DNA from: an uncultured bacterium
Lineage (GTDB): Bacteria; Bacillota; Clostridia; Lachnospirales; Lachnospiraceae
Length of the DNA stretch: 40,212 nt
Direction: 5' to 3'
NCBI GenBank assembly: GCA_905215405.1
Contig: CAJMQE010000029.1
Span: 1 to 40,212, forward strand
The position numbers and the translations under genes are program-made. The notes below the pieces were generated by a model that saw only the letters and a program-made list of their open reading frames with translations, did not search any database and was not told the DNA's origin. Positions 9,058 through 17,941 of this stretch are shown one piece after another; within the stretch, counting starts at the first letter, position 1; the number at the start of each line of letters is the position of its first letter.

Positions 9058-9966
9058 TTATTCCTGACACCCGTCAAAAAATGCAAATATCTCCTGTAGT
9101 ACGATCCTGCTCTGCGGAAATCTGCTCATAATATGAAATGCGTGCATCAGTTTTTCCTTCTTTGCAAACATGTGCATCTGATATCGGATTTTATTCTTTT
9201 TCAGCTGTTCCTCCAGCCGGTATGCCTCTGCTGCAAATGAACGATACTCTGTATCCATCAGATATACAGGAGGAAAATCAGGTCCCATATACAAAAAGAC
9301 GAATGAATACTGATAAACAGGGAGTTTTTCATACTCCTTACTTCCAAAAAGTATTTCTGCTATTTGTCTTCTCATGGGAAATTGAATTTCTCTGCAGAGA
9401 AATGTTGTAAAATCATACATGCCACAATTAGCTGCGACTGCACGTATCCTGATCTCTGGTACATGACCATAGTATTTCTGCAACGTTTCATTTGTCAGAA
9501 TACATGCCGTCATCATCGCCATATATGCGCCATAAGAATCTCCGGACAGATAACACTGCTCCAGATCCAGCTGGTATTTATAAAAATTGTTCTTTATGTA
9601 ACGCAGTGCTGCCAGCACATCCTGCATTTGTGTTGGATAACAGGCATCCCCTGCCAGTGTAAAATTCAGATTGATGACCGCATAGCGGTCTGCGGCCAAC
9701 CGCATTCCATAATTCCGGTAGATCCTGTCCTTTGAATTCATACTGAATCCGCCACCATGAATATTGATTATAAATGGATACTGTTCTGCTTTTCGTGTTG
9801 GATATATAATATCCAGCAGATGTTCCTCTTTGCCATCCGGTAAATACGATATATTTTCTAAAATCTTACCGACCTGATTTTCCTGCGGTGCGGTATCCTT
9901 TTTGTATGCACGGCGTGCGCCTGCTTCAAGCCCCTTTGCTATTAACGATAAGAGCATCTGATTCAT
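9058..9966 (-). CDS. alpha/beta-hydrolase, HSL-type carboxylesterase
   Basis: A 302-residue cytosolic esterase. It has the hormone-sensitive-lipase oxyanion motif HGGGF after the strand PFIINI, the nucleophile elbow GDSYGA, a candidate Asp in LMDTEYRSF and a candidate His in MHAFHI near the C-terminus, so the triad is complete. Length is usual for the family. No signal peptide is visible. GGAGGG sits just upstream of the ATG at 9966. It lies between the broken lipase and the racemase on the same strand with short gaps (64 bp to the lipase, 38 bp to the racemase), so co-transcription is likely. The natural ester is unknown; candidates are short-chain acyl or acetylated sugars. Confidence 0.85.
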   Translation of the reverse strand: MNQMLLSLIAKGLEAGARRAYKKDTAPQENQVGKILENISYLPDGKEEHLLDIIYPTRKAEQYPFIINIHGGGFSMNSKDRIYRNYGMRLAADRYAVINLNFTLAGDACYPTQMQDVLAALRYIKNNFYKYQLDLEQCYLSGDSYGAYMAMMTACILTNETLQKYYGHVPEIRIRAVAANCGMYDFTTFLCREIQFPMRRQIAEILFGSKEYEKLPVYQYSFVFLYMGPDFPPVYLMDTEYRSFAAEAYRLEEQLKKNKIRYQMHMFAKKEKLMHAFHIMSRFPQSRIVLQEIFAFFDGCQE

Positions 9967-10004
9967 ATTTTCCCTCCAGTCCTGAGCCTACTGCCTCAAG
10001 ACAT

Positions 10005-10700
10005 TTACTCTTTCAGAATTTCATCAACAATTGCCTGTATATGAATCTGCATCGTATCCAGACAGGTGACCGGACTCACATTGTCATTTAAAAGCATTGG
10101 CAATTCTGTACAACCGAGCACGACCGCCTGGATCTGCTCCTGCTCTTTCATCTGCTGTATGATCTTCTGAAAGCCTTCCAGTGTATTTGGATTCACGATT
10201 CCCAGCTCCAGCTCACTTGAAATCTTTTGATGAACGTATTCCATCTGTTCTCCCTTAGGAACTATGATTTCGATCTTTTTTTCCTGAAATGGCTTTTTAA
10301 AAAATTCCTGCTGCATCGTAAACGCAGTCCCTATAAGACCTATTTTCTTCAGGCCTCTTCTCTCTGATTCCTCTGCCGTTACTTCCACAATGCTCAGCAG
10401 TGGGATTGGAGATAATTCCTTTAATCTGTCAAAAACAATATGCGGTGTATTCGCAGCCAGTGCTCCAAAATCTGCACCCGCGGCTTTCAGATGATTCAGT
10501 GCACCGAGAAGATACTCTGTCAGCTCATCATATTTCTCTTCTTTGCACAGCGAAAGCACCCTGAATACATCCAGACTTTCCATTGTCATATTGGGAAATA
10601 TCTGACGTCCCATTCTTTTCTGCACTCCATAGACAATATCATGATAATAGGGAATCGTTGATTCCGGTCCCATTCCACCAACTAGACCAAGTTTTTTCAT
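10005..10700 (-). CDS. aspartate/glutamate racemase family protein (Thr/Cys type)
   Basis: A 231-residue PLP-independent amino-acid racemase with the two-domain Asp/Glu racemase fold. The N-terminal GLVGGMGPEST motif is typical. The second catalytic cysteine is present in VLGCTELPML (C197). The first position, usually Cys, is Thr85 in AANTPH. The same Thr/Cys arrangement is known from E. coli YgeA (EcL-DER), a racemase with a strong L-to-D preference, so this protein may be one-sided rather than inactive. The ATG at 10700 follows GGGAGG by 7 nt; the upstream in-frame codon at 10715 lacks a site. A role in supplying D-Asp or D-Glu is inferred. Confidence 0.85.
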   Translation of the reverse strand: MKKLGLVGGMGPESTIPYYHDIVYGVQKRMGRQIFPNMTMESLDVFRVLSLCKEEKYDELTEYLLGALNHLKAAGADFGALAANTPHIVFDRLKELSPIPLLSIVEVTAEESERRGLKKIGLIGTAFTMQQEFFKKPFQEKKIEIIVPKGEQMEYVHQKISSELELGIVNPNTLEGFQKIIQQMKEQEQIQAVVLGCTELPMLLNDNVSPVTCLDTMQIHIQAIVDEILKE

Positions 10701-10761
10701 ACTTCTGCCTCCCACATTTTTTCTTAGCTATTTTGTTACTTAACTTCTGAAATAAATATCT

Positions 10762-11250
10762 CTACAGAACATGATAATAAGGACAAATATCTTCATAATG
10801 TCCATCCTTCATGCGAAAACCACCTGGAATCGTCCCAAGCTGTTGAAAACCAAGTCGTTCATACAGATGCCTTGCGACCACATTGCTCGCAACAACGGCA
10901 TTGAACTGTAATATTTTGAATCCATGTGTTTTGCCCTGTACAAGGGAATCTTTTACCAGTTTCTCTCCAATATGCATCCCTCTTGCTTTTCCACTGACTG
11001 CATAACTGGTATTGCAGATGTGCCCACATCTGCCAACATTATTTGGATGAAGAATATAAAGTCCTAATACTTCTCCGGTCTCTGCCTGAGCCACTGCAAC
11101 ATAGGTCTGCTGTGCAAAAAATGTCTTTGCGGTTTCATCGTCCAGATACTCCTCCTGTGGAAATGCGACTCCATCTTCAACCACCTCATTCCAAATTGCT
11201 GCCATCGCTGACACATCTTGCTCTTTATATTTTCTTACTGTAATTTCCAT
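10762..11250 (-). CDS. GNAT-family N-acetyltransferase
   Basis: A 162-residue acetyl-CoA-dependent acetyltransferase covering one full GNAT domain. The acetyl-CoA pyrophosphate loop is seen as ARGMHIGEKLV, and the C-terminal strand-helix ends in ARHLYERLGFQ. Substrate is unknown. The second ATG (11250) is chosen because GAGGG lies 7 nt upstream; the first, at 11256, is only 1 nt from that site. It is grouped with the racemase and MYG1 genes on the same strand with gaps of 42-61 bp. Confidence 0.85.
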   Translation of the reverse strand: MEITVRKYKEQDVSAMAAIWNEVVEDGVAFPQEEYLDDETAKTFFAQQTYVAVAQAETGEVLGLYILHPNNVGRCGHICNTSYAVSGKARGMHIGEKLVKDSLVQGKTHGFKILQFNAVVASNVVARHLYERLGFQQLGTIPGGFRMKDGHYEDICPYYHVL

Positions 11251-11292
11251 ATTCATTCCCTCACTTTCTGTTCATCTACGGCATCTTAACTA

Positions 11293-12543
11293 TTATGATC
11301 CTGATGGAATTCTGACAAAAATAATCTTTGCACCCTCTTTGACTGGTACAAGTACTGGTATCTTTTTCTTTCTCAGCGAATGAATCAGTGGATATGCCAT
11401 CAGCATATTTCCACTTAAGACTACCATTTCCGGCTTCTGTGCCAGGATCTTTTTCGCTGTATCCTTCTGCATCTGTTTCCAGTCTTCCTTTTCCATTTCT
11501 ATTTCATTTCCAACTGCACTACATATCAGTGCTGGCATCTTGGGGAATTCCATTTCCTGTACTACTGCATTTCTGTACTGTTCTGTCTGTTTTAACTGCG
11601 CCTCGAATTCTTCTTTTGCTCCGTCACAGACAGGTACCAATGATGCACCGTCCTCTTTTTCCTGTTCTTCTGTCATCCAGATTATGATCTGGCTGTCTGT
11701 GAACTGCTCCTGACTGATCTGACAGGCCTTTACTGCATCTTCCTGACTGCCCACAGACAGCAGAAATCTGCTCTTATGGCAGAACGTTGCACTTTCCAGT
11801 CCTGTCTCCTTTTGCAGGTCTTCATTTTCCAGGCCTGCCCAGTTCTCAGGGAAACTGCATTTATAGTTCATTGAACCCGCTTTTTTCAGAGGCTGCACAC
11901 AGAATCCACCACGGTTGGATGGATAGATTACAAACTCAACATCTGTCTCAGAAAGTTTCTTCTGAAATGGAACAAATTCTGGCATGACCAGTATTTTTTC
12001 CTGCACTCCTGCATCCAGATACTCTGCGATTTTCAGATCTGCACGTTCGTTACCACGGTATTTTTCAAACTTATTTAGCAGAACCATTGTAGCAAAGCTG
12101 ACCGCTCTGAAAAATGCTTCGTCTGTATTGCCATGTCCGTCCCATCCCGGATTGAAATCACCGATCATGGATGCAAGCTCATTTTTCTCTCCTGTATTGT
12201 CGTTGATATCCAATGGCTGAATGAACTCCTCATCAAATCGAACTGCCAGTTCTTCAGAAAGTACCTGTGTTCCAAGTTCTTCCCATACGAGTCCAAATGC
12301 TGCAAATGGGACTCCATTTTCTCTGATTCTACTGTCTCTCTGATGATGATCATACTGACCTCTGCCAATATCAAAGACTATTCCATCAAAATCTTCAGGG
12401 ACCTTATTTCCTCTTGTAATCTGAATTTCAGGATTCAGATGCAACAGAAGTGCTGATGTAAATACATCATCTGCATGGAATTTTCCACCATGGGTAAATG
12501 CCTTTGCTCCTTCTGCCATTACTCTGTTATATAATTCACTCAT
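11293..12543 (-). CDS. MYG1-family DHH-like hydrolase with a C-terminal extension
   Basis: A 416-residue protein. Residues 1 to about 285 match the MYG1/UPF0160 family: THGGKFHADDVF near the N-terminus and FDIGRGQYDHHQ with the DHH metal-binding signature. MYG1 proteins act on nucleic acids as exonucleases in eukaryotes; the bacterial role is unsettled. Residues about 286-416 are additional and not usual for the family (about 290-350 residues). They end in a strand-rich stretch PEMVVLSGNMLMAYPLIHSL followed by PVLVPVKEGAKIIFV. The start has GGAGA 6 nt upstream. It lies in the same run as the GNAT gene. Confidence 0.8.
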   Translation of the reverse strand: MSELYNRVMAEGAKAFTHGGKFHADDVFTSALLLHLNPEIQITRGNKVPEDFDGIVFDIGRGQYDHHQRDSRIRENGVPFAAFGLVWEELGTQVLSEELAVRFDEEFIQPLDINDNTGEKNELASMIGDFNPGWDGHGNTDEAFFRAVSFATMVLLNKFEKYRGNERADLKIAEYLDAGVQEKILVMPEFVPFQKKLSETDVEFVIYPSNRGGFCVQPLKKAGSMNYKCSFPENWAGLENEDLQKETGLESATFCHKSRFLLSVGSQEDAVKACQISQEQFTDSQIIIWMTEEQEKEDGASLVPVCDGAKEEFEAQLKQTEQYRNAVVQEMEFPKMPALICSAVGNEIEMEKEDWKQMQKDTAKKILAQKPEMVVLSGNMLMAYPLIHSLRKKKIPVLVPVKEGAKIIFVRIPSGS

Positions 12544-12589
12544 TTCTTATCTCCAATCTTCTCTCTCCTGTACATTTCCTATACCGGTA

Positions 12590-12720
12590 AGTCCTGCAGA
12601 CCCAGACTTTCTTTCTGTTGTGTATTGTTATATTTTCTTATGCTCCGTCGCATACTATTGTGTACTGTTATGCTCTGCTGTTATTTACTTTTATACTGTA
12701 CCTATCAATTTGAATCGTAC
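12590..12720. repeat. diverged TG/TA-rich tandem repeat in a spacer
   Basis: The 224-bp spacer upstream of the MYG1 gene contains irregular copies of a TGTGTATTGTTATGCT-like unit (for example near 12617 and 12659). Copies are too diverged to fix a unit length. No coding frame or strong hairpin is visible. Confidence 0.35.
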
Positions 12721-12767
12721 CAGAAGTTGTTCTCATCTATGTAACATTATCATGTCTATTCCTTATT

Positions 12768-13445
12768 TCAGACATTTTTTGTGAAGCGGCAGACAGGGAA
12801 ATTACTGCATCCCCAGAACTCACCAAATTTTCCTTTTCGCTTCTTCATTTCACCACCACATTTTGGACAGAGCTCAATCTGTACCACACCTTCTGCCTGT
12901 AGCTGTGCCATCTTCTCAAAACACTGTTGATTCATCATACAGTCGTTTAAGGCCCTGTGCGCACCCGTTGTATCGATCTGAAAATGTGCTGAAATATCAG
13001 TCAGCCTGTGATGCGATAATTCAGGCAGGCAGGCTCTGGCCATATAAAGAGTATCGATATAATCGTTATCGATCTCCTGTCCGAACAGCTCATTGGCTGC
13101 CTTCGCAACAAATTTCAAGTCAAAGCTCTGAATATTATGTCCGACCAGTACCATCGAACCTGCAAAATTTAAGAATTCCCCCAGTGCATCTGCAAGAACT
13201 GGTGCATCACTGACCATTTCGTCCGTAATTCCATTGACTGCTGTTGCAAAATATGGAATGCTCCTTTGTGGATTGACCAATGTTGAAAATGTATCCACGA
13301 CCTCTCCCTCATTTACTTTTACTGCTGAAATCTCTATAATCTCGTCCGTATTTACGCTTGTTCCCGTTGTTTCCAGATCAAATACGACATAATCCGGCAC
13401 ATAAGTTGCAAGCCTTTTTCCTCTTTTCTCCTGCTTACTCTGCAT
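12768..13445 (-). CDS. DnaQ-like 3'-5' exonuclease with a C-terminal zinc ribbon
   Basis: A 225-residue DEDDh exonuclease. Exo I FDLETTG gives D23 and E25, Exo II is in GHNIQSFDLKFV, and HRALND near residue 165 supplies the His/Asp of Exo III. A topoisomerase-type zinc ribbon follows at the C-terminus (C193, C196, C213, C219, with FWGCSNFPVCRF), suggesting a nucleic-acid contact. This architecture resembles stand-alone proofreading-like exonucleases rather than the PolC-embedded domain. The start codon has a weak GGTGAG site close by, and no alternative methionine precedes the nuclease core. Confidence 0.85.
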   Translation of the reverse strand: MQSKQEKRGKRLATYVPDYVVFDLETTGTSVNTDEIIEISAVKVNEGEVVDTFSTLVNPQRSIPYFATAVNGITDEMVSDAPVLADALGEFLNFAGSMVLVGHNIQSFDLKFVAKAANELFGQEIDNDYIDTLYMARACLPELSHHRLTDISAHFQIDTTGAHRALNDCMMNQQCFEKMAQLQAEGVVQIELCPKCGGEMKKRKGKFGEFWGCSNFPVCRFTKNV

Positions 13446-13563
13446 ATGCTCACCAATACTTTCTCTATTTCAAGCCCAAGATAGGACTTTAACTACATGT
13501 TCTGTCTCTATCGTATTCTAACACTTCATATGTATGCATGCAAAACATTTCCGTAGGGGACAA

Positions 13564-13611
13564 TTGAAAAAGCGTAGAGAAAACAGATATCTTCTCTGTT
13601 TCTCTACGCTT
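13564..13611 (-). terminator. intrinsic terminator of the two-component operon
   Basis: A stem AAGCGTAGAGAAA.ACAG pairs with CTGTTTCTCTACGCTT (one bulged A), followed on the minus strand by T5. It begins about 24 bp after the kinase stop codon at 13635. Confidence 0.85.
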
Positions 13612-13634
13612 CCTCTTAATATAATTTTACTGTA

Positions 13635-15017
13635 CTAACGACGTTCGGATTCTTCTTTTTTATCCACCAATGGCAGTTCTATCATGAACTGAATTCTGCC
13701 ATTTTCTATTACAGACTGCAATCTGCCCTGATGAAGCTCCACAATCGCTCTTGCGATCGGTAGCCCTAGGCCAGTACTTGTCGATTCTCCTTTTTTTGTA
13801 GTTCTGGAAGCATCTCCTTTGTAGAACCGTTCAAACAGCCTGTCCGCATCGAGCGACTCCCCAGGTATCATTTCGTTTGAAAGGCGCAACGTAACAATTT
13901 CATTCGTATTGCTCACTTCGAGTCTGATTGTTGTCCCCTGTGCTGCATATTTCCTCGCATTCTCCAGTAAATTTCCCATACAGCGCATAAATTTTTCTGT
14001 ATCCAGCAATACTGTCAGTTCCCTTTTGGACGGCTCCATAACGAACTGCCACGTAAAGCCTGCTCTCTTATAAATATTTCCATACTCGATATCAATGTAC
14101 TCCAGTAACGATAACAGATTTACCGCTTCTTTATTAATCTTAAGATCTGTCTGTGTCAGCTTCGTATAATCAAAGAGCTGATCGGTCAACGTTTTCAGAT
14201 TTGACAGACGACGATCCACCACTTCCATATACTGATCAAATTTTTCCCTGTCATCAAAGCCATTTTCTTTCAGCAGATCCACATAACCGATCACAGAAGT
14301 CAGGGGTGTTCTCAGATCGTGCGCAATATCTGCGATCATCCTGTTCCTGCTCTCCTCTTCCTGCTTTTCATGGTCCTGTTTTTCTTTCAGAGTGACTGAC
14401 ATACTGCTGATCCTTTTTGCAAGTTCCGCCAATTCATCATCACTTTTAATCGTAAGTTCCTTGCCAAATCCTTCTTTCTCCATCTTTCTGACCTCATCAG
14501 AGATATAGTGAATGTATTTCATTTTCGGCTTCAAAAGCAGTGTAAAACATAGAACAAAGGTTACTATATTCAGGATCAATAGAATGTTCAAAAGGGCTGT
14601 CCCAACAATACCTCCCTGGATACTATCTAAATAATTGCCCAGATTGGTCCAATTGTAGATAACAAACCAGATTTGTCCCATACCATAGGTCAGCAACAGC
14701 ATCGTAAATACAGATGCCAGAACAGACAGCATATAATATTTTGTCAGACTTGCTCTCCTGCTTCTTAGAAATGTCCAGAATATAAGAAGGAACATTACAA
14801 CTGTAACCATATTCAGCCCTGCTTGTACCAGACTTTCGTTCATTTCTATATGACATTCCAACAAAAACTGGATCAGCAGATTCGTTTCCTCATGAAAGAA
14901 AACTGCCCCTGCCAGAGCCACAAAAAATCCCAGAACCTGGTTCGAGTCGGGTTTCCATTTAAACTTTACTATTCTTTTTGCCTGCAGTCTCCCTTTTCGC
15001 TGTGGTCTCTTTTTCAT
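13635..15017 (-). CDS. VanS-like sensor histidine kinase
   Basis: A 460-residue membrane sensor kinase. Four hydrophobic segments (about 28-42, 67-84, 94-112, 137-162) precede a HAMP-like linker with DELAELAKRI. The dimerisation/phosphoacceptor motif IAHDLRTPLTS places the phosphorylated His at 233. The ATPase domain shows NLLENARKYA (N box), DRLFERFYKGDASR (F box) and STGLGLPIARAI (G box). It overlaps the response regulator by 4 nt (ATGA), so the pair is coupled. The multi-pass sensor region without a large extracellular domain suggests sensing within the membrane. No van resistance genes are adjacent, so VanS-like is a description of architecture only. Confidence 0.92.
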   Translation of the reverse strand: MKKRPQRKGRLQAKRIVKFKWKPDSNQVLGFFVALAGAVFFHEETNLLIQFLLECHIEMNESLVQAGLNMVTVVMFLLIFWTFLRSRRASLTKYYMLSVLASVFTMLLLTYGMGQIWFVIYNWTNLGNYLDSIQGGIVGTALLNILLILNIVTFVLCFTLLLKPKMKYIHYISDEVRKMEKEGFGKELTIKSDDELAELAKRISSMSVTLKEKQDHEKQEEESRNRMIADIAHDLRTPLTSVIGYVDLLKENGFDDREKFDQYMEVVDRRLSNLKTLTDQLFDYTKLTQTDLKINKEAVNLLSLLEYIDIEYGNIYKRAGFTWQFVMEPSKRELTVLLDTEKFMRCMGNLLENARKYAAQGTTIRLEVSNTNEIVTLRLSNEMIPGESLDADRLFERFYKGDASRTTKKGESTSTGLGLPIARAIVELHQGRLQSVIENGRIQFMIELPLVDKKEESERR

Positions 15018-15691
15018 ATTCTGTATCCCACTCCCCAGACCGTTTTAATATATGGTTCTTCTGTATCCGTCTCGATTTTGTCCCGTAAATTGGAAATGTG
15101 CATCAGAACAGAATTATCGTTCTGAATGTACTCATCGTGCCATACAAGCTCATAGATCCTTTTGACGCTCATGGTAATGCCTTTATTATACAAAAGGACC
15201 TCCAGAATATCGAATTCTTTAGGTGTCAGTCGAACTTCTTTCCCTGCCAGCCATACCTGTCTTGTATTTCTATTTAAAAGCAGATCTCTGATCTGCAGAA
15301 TTTCCGCCATAGAATTTTCATTATATTGTTTAAAACGCCGCAGTTGTGCCTTTACCCTGGTCACCAGTTCCAGCGGATTAAATGGTTTGACAATATAATC
15401 ATCTGCTCCTACCGTAAGTCCCTGTATTTTATCCATATCCTGTGACTTTGCTGACATAAAAATGATCGGCATACGCGATGTCTCCCTGATCTTAATGCAG
15501 GCATCCATTCCACTCATCCCAGGCATCATAATATCCAGCAGAATCAGATCTATTCTGTGATTTTCCAGAATATCAAGTGCCTGCACTGCATCTTTACATT
15601 TAATAAAACCAAGTCTCTCATTTTCCAGATATATCCCGATCATATTCCGGATATCTTCGTCATCATCAACAATTAAAACTGTCCCTTCCAA
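15014..15691 (-). CDS. OmpR-family response regulator (VanR-like)
   Basis: A 225-residue regulator. The receiver domain has the acidic pocket VDDDED (D9-D11), phosphoacceptor D53 in LLDIMMPG and K102 in VKPF. A C-terminal winged helix has RLTPKEFDILEVLL and ends in VWGVGYRI. Translation probably starts at a TTG at 15691, preceded by GGAGGAG at good spacing; no nearby in-frame ATG precedes the receiver. It lies 65 bp downstream of the VTT protein gene on the same strand, so it may be co-transcribed with the two membrane-lipid genes. Targets are unknown. Confidence 0.92.
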   Translation of the reverse strand: MEGTVLIVDDDEDIRNMIGIYLENERLGFIKCKDAVQALDILENHRIDLILLDIMMPGMSGMDACIKIRETSRMPIIFMSAKSQDMDKIQGLTVGADDYIVKPFNPLELVTRVKAQLRRFKQYNENSMAEILQIRDLLLNRNTRQVWLAGKEVRLTPKEFDILEVLLYNKGITMSVKRIYELVWHDEYIQNDNSVLMHISNLRDKIETDTEEPYIKTVWGVGYRI

Positions 15692-15756
15692 ATATGCTCC
15701 TCCATTTTTCTGTTACCTAACTACTCGTATTTTTCCCTGTTCGTCCGTTTTAACTC

Positions 15757-16296
15757 TTATTTTCCTGCTGTCTTCCCTGCAGTTTTCTCCGTCTTTTTTT
15801 GCCTCCATTGCAGGACCATGGAAAAAGCAAATAATACAGCTATTTCTATTATTATAATCGTAAACCGATTCACCGACAACAGATTTCCAAGTTCTTTGGA
15901 ATATGCGATCAGACCGATAGATACCGTCTTAGAGAACAGTGCTATGGTAAACAGTACAGGGAATTCCACTCCGGTTACCGCTGCACCAATACAGATAATT
16001 TCATCTGGCATGACCGGAATAATGTAAAGGGCACCAATGATCAGCACTCTGTATTTCTCAATATAGCTGCGAAACAGCTCAATTTTCTTCCTTACCCGGT
16101 CCTTTTTGATAAAGAAATCCGTAAACCTCATCGTCAGCCAGTAAATCACACCAAATCCGATCAGCGTTCCAGCCAGTCCGATCAGTAGTCCCTGTTGTGC
16201 TCCAAATGCCACACTTCCCGTTAACATCAAAGATGCTTCCGGTACTGGAAAACAGACCGGACGAAGAATACATGCCAGAAAATAAAGTAATTTCAT
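15757..16296 (-). CDS. VTT/DedA-type integral membrane protein
   Basis: A 179-residue multi-pass protein of the SNARE-associated/VTT (DedA, TVP38) type. It has an N-terminal re-entrant-like segment with PVPEASLML, a glycine-rich helix (about 38-60), a basic cytosolic loop, and a second half with PVMPDEIICIGAAVTG, matching the conserved proline/acidic pattern of the second re-entrant loop. Members are proposed phospholipid scramblases or flippases involved in envelope stress. The ATG at 16296 is chosen for the GGAGGT site 7 nt upstream, which itself lies next to the stop of the methyltransferase gene. Confidence 0.75.
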   Translation of the reverse strand: MKLLYFLACILRPVCFPVPEASLMLTGSVAFGAQQGLLIGLAGTLIGFGVIYWLTMRFTDFFIKKDRVRKKIELFRSYIEKYRVLIIGALYIIPVMPDEIICIGAAVTGVEFPVLFTIALFSKTVSIGLIAYSKELGNLLSVNRFTIIIIEIAVLFAFSMVLQWRQKKTEKTAGKTAGK

Positions 16297-16310
16297 ATAC
16301 GATACCTCCA

Positions 16311-16859
16311 CTAGCAGGTCATCGTCAGTACAAATGCGGGTGGAAAGTTCCTCAGTTCAAAGGTCGTCTTTCTGATATCAAAATACTGTAAGAACATTCC
16401 TTTTTTCAACATGGTGTACTGAAATGTGATAAATTTTCCACAATTTCTAATAACATCCTGTGTTTCCAGGAAAATTTTTGTGGATACATCTTTTGGCAGA
16501 GAAGCAAATGGAAGACCGGATATGATTGCATCTACGTGCTCTATTTTATATTTTTTCAGATACATCTTAATTTGGGCAGCATCTCCATGACATAAAATCA
16601 CATTTTTACAATCACCAAATTCGGCCAGAAGATTCTTGTAAAATTCCTGATTTTGTTCAATGATCAGAAAAACAGTCTCATCTTTCTTTCTACGAATGAC
16701 TTCCCTTGTAAATACACCTGTTCCAGGTCCGTATTCCACAATGCATTTACAGGTGTTAAAATCAACTGGTTCCAGCATTTTCACTGCCAGATGGCGGCTG
16801 CTTGGTGCTAGTGCTCCGATCGTAAATGGATGTTTACAATATTCTAAAAAAAAGTTCAT
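16311..16859 (-). CDS. class I SAM methyltransferase, phospholipid N-methyltransferase-like
   Basis: A 182-residue methyltransferase. The SAM loop is VEYGPGTGVF (41-50), preceded by APSSRHLAVKML, a segment typical of PmtA-type phospholipid N-methyltransferases (COG3963) and shared with rRNA adenine dimethylases. A post-motif ISGLPFASLP corresponds to the catalytic loop. PmtA enzymes methylate phosphatidylethanolamine. That is unusual to propose in a Clostridia member, so the lipid substrate is an inference supported only by motif and by the adjoining VTT membrane protein. AGAGG lies upstream of the ATG at 16859. Confidence 0.75.
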   Translation of the reverse strand: MNFFLEYCKHPFTIGALAPSSRHLAVKMLEPVDFNTCKCIVEYGPGTGVFTREVIRRKKDETVFLIIEQNQEFYKNLLAEFGDCKNVILCHGDAAQIKMYLKKYKIEHVDAIISGLPFASLPKDVSTKIFLETQDVIRNCGKFITFQYTMLKKGMFLQYFDIRKTTFELRNFPPAFVLTMTC

Positions 16860-16970
16860 ATTTTTCCTCTTTCCTGTACAATGAATTTACGTTGCTTTGT
16901 TATTATGTACAAAGCATAACAAGCAGATTTAAAATTTAGTTCAGGAAATCATAAAGATTTCTTTAGAATT

Positions 16971-17026
16971 AAAAAAGACTGTGCACCACTACGTTTGTCA
17001 GTGATGCGACAGTCATTTTATTTTAT
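16971..17026 (-). terminator. structured terminator, probably bidirectional
   Basis: A GACTGT/ACAGTC outer stem (16977-16982, 17009-17014) contains an inner CACT/AGTG stem, with an A6 run before and a T-rich stretch after. On the minus strand it terminates the frameshifted gene ending at 17063. Confidence 0.7.
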
Positions 17027-17062
17027 ATGCTATTCTCCATATTTGTGTAAAACTTGGTTACC

Positions 17063-17645
17063 CTACTTTCTTCTGTAAATAAGGGGCTCATCATATCCAA
17101 AAGTACGTTTTCCGTTCACTTCCATACTCTCTGATACTTCCAGTTTTTCTTCTGTAAAACGCTCAAAAATACTAAATTTCAGGACTGGTGAGAACATGCT
17201 CTCGCTGCCACCTTCCCATGCATCCCCTTTTAACTCATATAGAGCAGGTGTAAATTTTGAGGATGGTTTTAAATCTTCAAAAGCGATCTGTCCAAGATTT
17301 TCATAACGAAATGTCTCTTTATCATAGCCTTGTGGCATATCATATGAAGTAAGTTTTACCTTCTCTTGTAAAAAGAAAAAGGTGAGGCATCGCATTGGTA
17401 TGTCCATCTGTTGTATAGTAGCTTTCTTCGAGTACAAACACCCCTTGAAAATCTTCTGGCAGATTCGAGATATGATTATTACAAGCTGTATTTACATGCT
17501 CTGCATGTGGATATCCTTCAATTCCTCTACTCTTTAATTCTTCTAACTGTGCTGCATTGTCAAAATTGCCGCACAGCATATGGATAAAACCTGCGAGTAC
17601 CTCATCCTGTCCATTTTTGTTAACTGTTGTTCTTTCGTTTTCCAT
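17063..17645 (-). pseudogene. frameshifted gene of unknown function
   Basis: Two overlapping frames encode what looks like one protein of about 190 residues. The first (17340-17645, ATG behind GAGGAGC) runs to PHLFLFTREG and then ends in an unrelated tail. The second continues with VKLTSYDMPQGYDKETFRYE down to the stop at 17063. The natural join lies around 17355-17375. Loss of one copy of a 5-bp GTAAA direct repeat there would explain the shift. Sequence features are those of a small soluble beta-rich domain, with aromatic residues and EGGSES before the C-terminal strands. I do not recognise the family with confidence; a CpeT-like barrel is one possibility. Confidence 0.65.
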
Positions 17646-17795
17646 TGAATTGCTCCTCATATGGCTCTTCTCTTTTGTATCGTGTATCTTTTTTGCTGAT
17701 TTATTCTATATTTATACTATAGACTTATTACAATCGAAAATCTATTTTCTTTTTATAAAATAATTCTAAATATTTGAAGTTTTTTATTTGACGCA

Positions 17796-17822
17796 TAAAA
17801 AAAGGAGCCCTTTCAGGCTCCT
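17796..17822 (-). terminator. intrinsic terminator
   Basis: Stem AGGAGCC/GGCTCCT (17803-17809, 17816-17822) followed on the minus strand by T7. It lies about 120 bp downstream of the small gene ending at 17942, for which it is the first terminator. Confidence 0.8.
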
Positions 17823-17941
17823 GTGATTCCCCTATTATTTATATTAATTGTCATGCATTATCGATCTCCCGTAAAAATCATATATGATTTTCTCGATATC
17901 TTATGTCATTCCGTCAATTCCCATCATTACATTTTTGAGTC

